NCBI RefSeq assembly: GCF_004403395.1
Contig: NZ_SOGN01000035.1
Span: 310,001 to 374,000 of the forward strand
Reading direction: 5' to 3'
From: Cryobacterium cheniae
Lineage (GTDB): Bacteria; Actinomycetota; Actinomycetes; Actinomycetales; Microbacteriaceae
DNA: 64,000 bases
Position 1 is the stretch's first letter. The number at the start of each line of letters is the position of its first letter. Positions 63,241-64,000 of the stretch are shown here, one piece after another. The notes under the pieces were generated by a model. The model did not search any database. It was not told the origin of the DNA and was given only the letters and a program-made list of their open reading frames with translations. The translations under genes were made by a program, and so were the position numbers.

Positions 63241-64000
63241 TCAGGGCAGCGGAGCGAACAGACGGATGCCGGTGAGTCCGATACCGAGCCCCGCAGAGAC
63301 GATCGCGGTGACGCCGCCGATGTACGCGATCAGGGTGCCCGGGGTGTCGCCGAACGCGCGGAAGTAGGTGACCAGGAAGGCGGCGATCGCGACCACGGCG
63401 AACGGAATCAGGATGCGACGCTGCAGGCGGTCGACCGCGGGTGGGTGGGCGTTCCTCCCGCCGAGGGGTGCGCCCCCCCTCGACCACGGGCCGCGGGTGA
63501 GCACCAGGCCGGCCACGCAGCCCCAGAGTGCCACGACGAGCAGCGCGGCGATGACGTCGCTGGGCCGATGCCAGCCGTTCGCCAGCGTGGCCACCCCGGC
63601 GAGGATGGCGAAGCAGGAACCGCCGAGGGCGGCCAGGCCGCGGGTGCGGGGACTCGCGACCAGGAACACGGCCAAAGCGGATGCCGCCGCCACCGTCGTA
63701 TGCCCGGAAGGGAATGAATTGCCGTCGTAGCCCTCCACGCCGAGGTCCGGTCGGGTGAGAAGGGCCATTTTCAGCAGTTGGGTGCTCAGCACGGCCGCCA
63801 GCGCCACCCCGAAGGCCACGATCAGGGTCTTGCCGTTGCGGCGCACGACGGTGACGACTCCGGTGAGCAGCAGGCCGGCGATGACGGAGACGAGCGGGAC
63901 AGCATCCAGCAGCTCCTGGGCGAGCGGGGTGACGCTGCGGCGTCCGAACTCGGCGCCGTCGAAGGCGAGCTGATCCAGGGCCTGGCCGGAGAGGGTACGC
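63241..64000 (-). CDS. PAP2-family phosphatase, 5' end outside window
   Basis: Membrane phosphatase of the PAP2 type; about 253 C-terminal residues are visible and the frame continues past the right edge. The tripartite motif is present: KMALLTRPDLGVEG, SFPSGHTTVAAASALA, and GWHRPSDVIAALLV with the catalytic His. Several helices surround it. Such enzymes remove phosphate from lipid phosphates (for example undecaprenyl or phosphatidate). It is 54 bp upstream of the PKS on the same strand, so may belong to the same lipid locus. Confidence 0.88.
   Translation of the reverse strand, partial: RTLSGQALDQLAFDGAEFGRRSVTPLAQELLDAVPLVSVIAGLLLTGVVTVVRRNGKTLIVAFGVALAAVLSTQLLKMALLTRPDLGVEGYDGNSFPSGHTTVAAASALAVFLVASPRTRGLAALGGSCFAILAGVATLANGWHRPSDVIAALLVVALWGCVAGLVLTRGPWSRGGAPLGGRNAHPPAVDRLQRRILIPFAVVAIAAFLVTYFRAFGDTPGTLIAYIGGVTAIVSAGLGIGLTGIRLFAPLP

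Overview
The window is high-GC DNA with actinobacterial content: GntR/NagR-type control of a GlcNAc PTS, two DUF222/HNH proteins, a mycoredoxin-like protein, a PduO-type adenosyltransferase, sugar ABC importers without their own ATPase, and a type III polyketide synthase locus. Together with the very frequent octamer GCATCCGT/ACGGATGC and a tandem REP-like repeat, this points to Microbacteriaceae (Cryobacterium or a relative). That is an inference from gene content, not a database result.

Layout. 0-5 kb: an MMPL exporter cut by the window edge with its TetR regulator, a DUF222-HNH protein, a LysE exporter and an OsmC peroxidase. 5-10 kb: a complete GlcNAc module, with the regulator, EIIC, nagB and nagA on one strand and EIIB and EIIA divergent, around a cluster of palindromic operators. 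10-19.6 kb: cobalamin adenosyltransferase, BCCT carrier, an ADP-ribosylglycohydrolase fused to a dual-specificity phosphatase, a TPR-GGDEF diguanylate cyclase, a cupin, a glutaredoxin-like protein, a protein with a strongly biased N-terminus, and a group-2 sigma factor. 19.9-22.9 kb: a compact aromatic (hydroquinone-type) degradation operon. 23-29.6 kb: PEP synthase, a VWA protein, a 679-bp gene-free stretch, an HD hydrolase and a second DUF222-HNH gene that looks leaderless. 29.7-33.5 kb: an unrecognised S1-like/coiled-coil protein followed by two tandem NERD-domain membrane proteins, the best candidate here for an undescribed system. 33.8-37.3 kb: a PepSY-like protein, RraA, a zone of decayed genes including a broken PucR regulator, and a CaiB-type CoA-transferase. 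37.5-46.4 kb: a galactoside operon (GH42, two permeases, binding protein, GH36) with a divergent LacI repressor and two palindromic operators. 46.4-51.8 kb: acylphosphatase, a membrane protein, a small Cys-rich protein, a flavin amine oxidase whose domain order looks circularly permuted, and a large methyltransferase. 52-59.7 kb: an SDR, a second LacI with three operator copies, a second sugar ABC importer and a glycogen-debranching-type hydrolase. 59.9-64 kb: a phenolic-lipid (srs-like) locus with a type III PKS, a fused methyltransferase-monooxygenase, and a PAP2 phosphatase cut by the window edge.

Three layers of structure are not explained by the genes. (1) A family of 94-bp elements with inverted ends of 19 bp, present three times between 49.9 and 59.8 kb. 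(2) A second family of stem-loops with a conserved 3' flank, at 2.1, 4.4 and 16.9 kb. (3) Pervasive short tandem repeats. In genes the units are multiples of three bases and extend termini or loops of otherwise conserved proteins; others lie between genes. No tRNA, rRNA, CRISPR array, prophage or complete insertion sequence was recognised.
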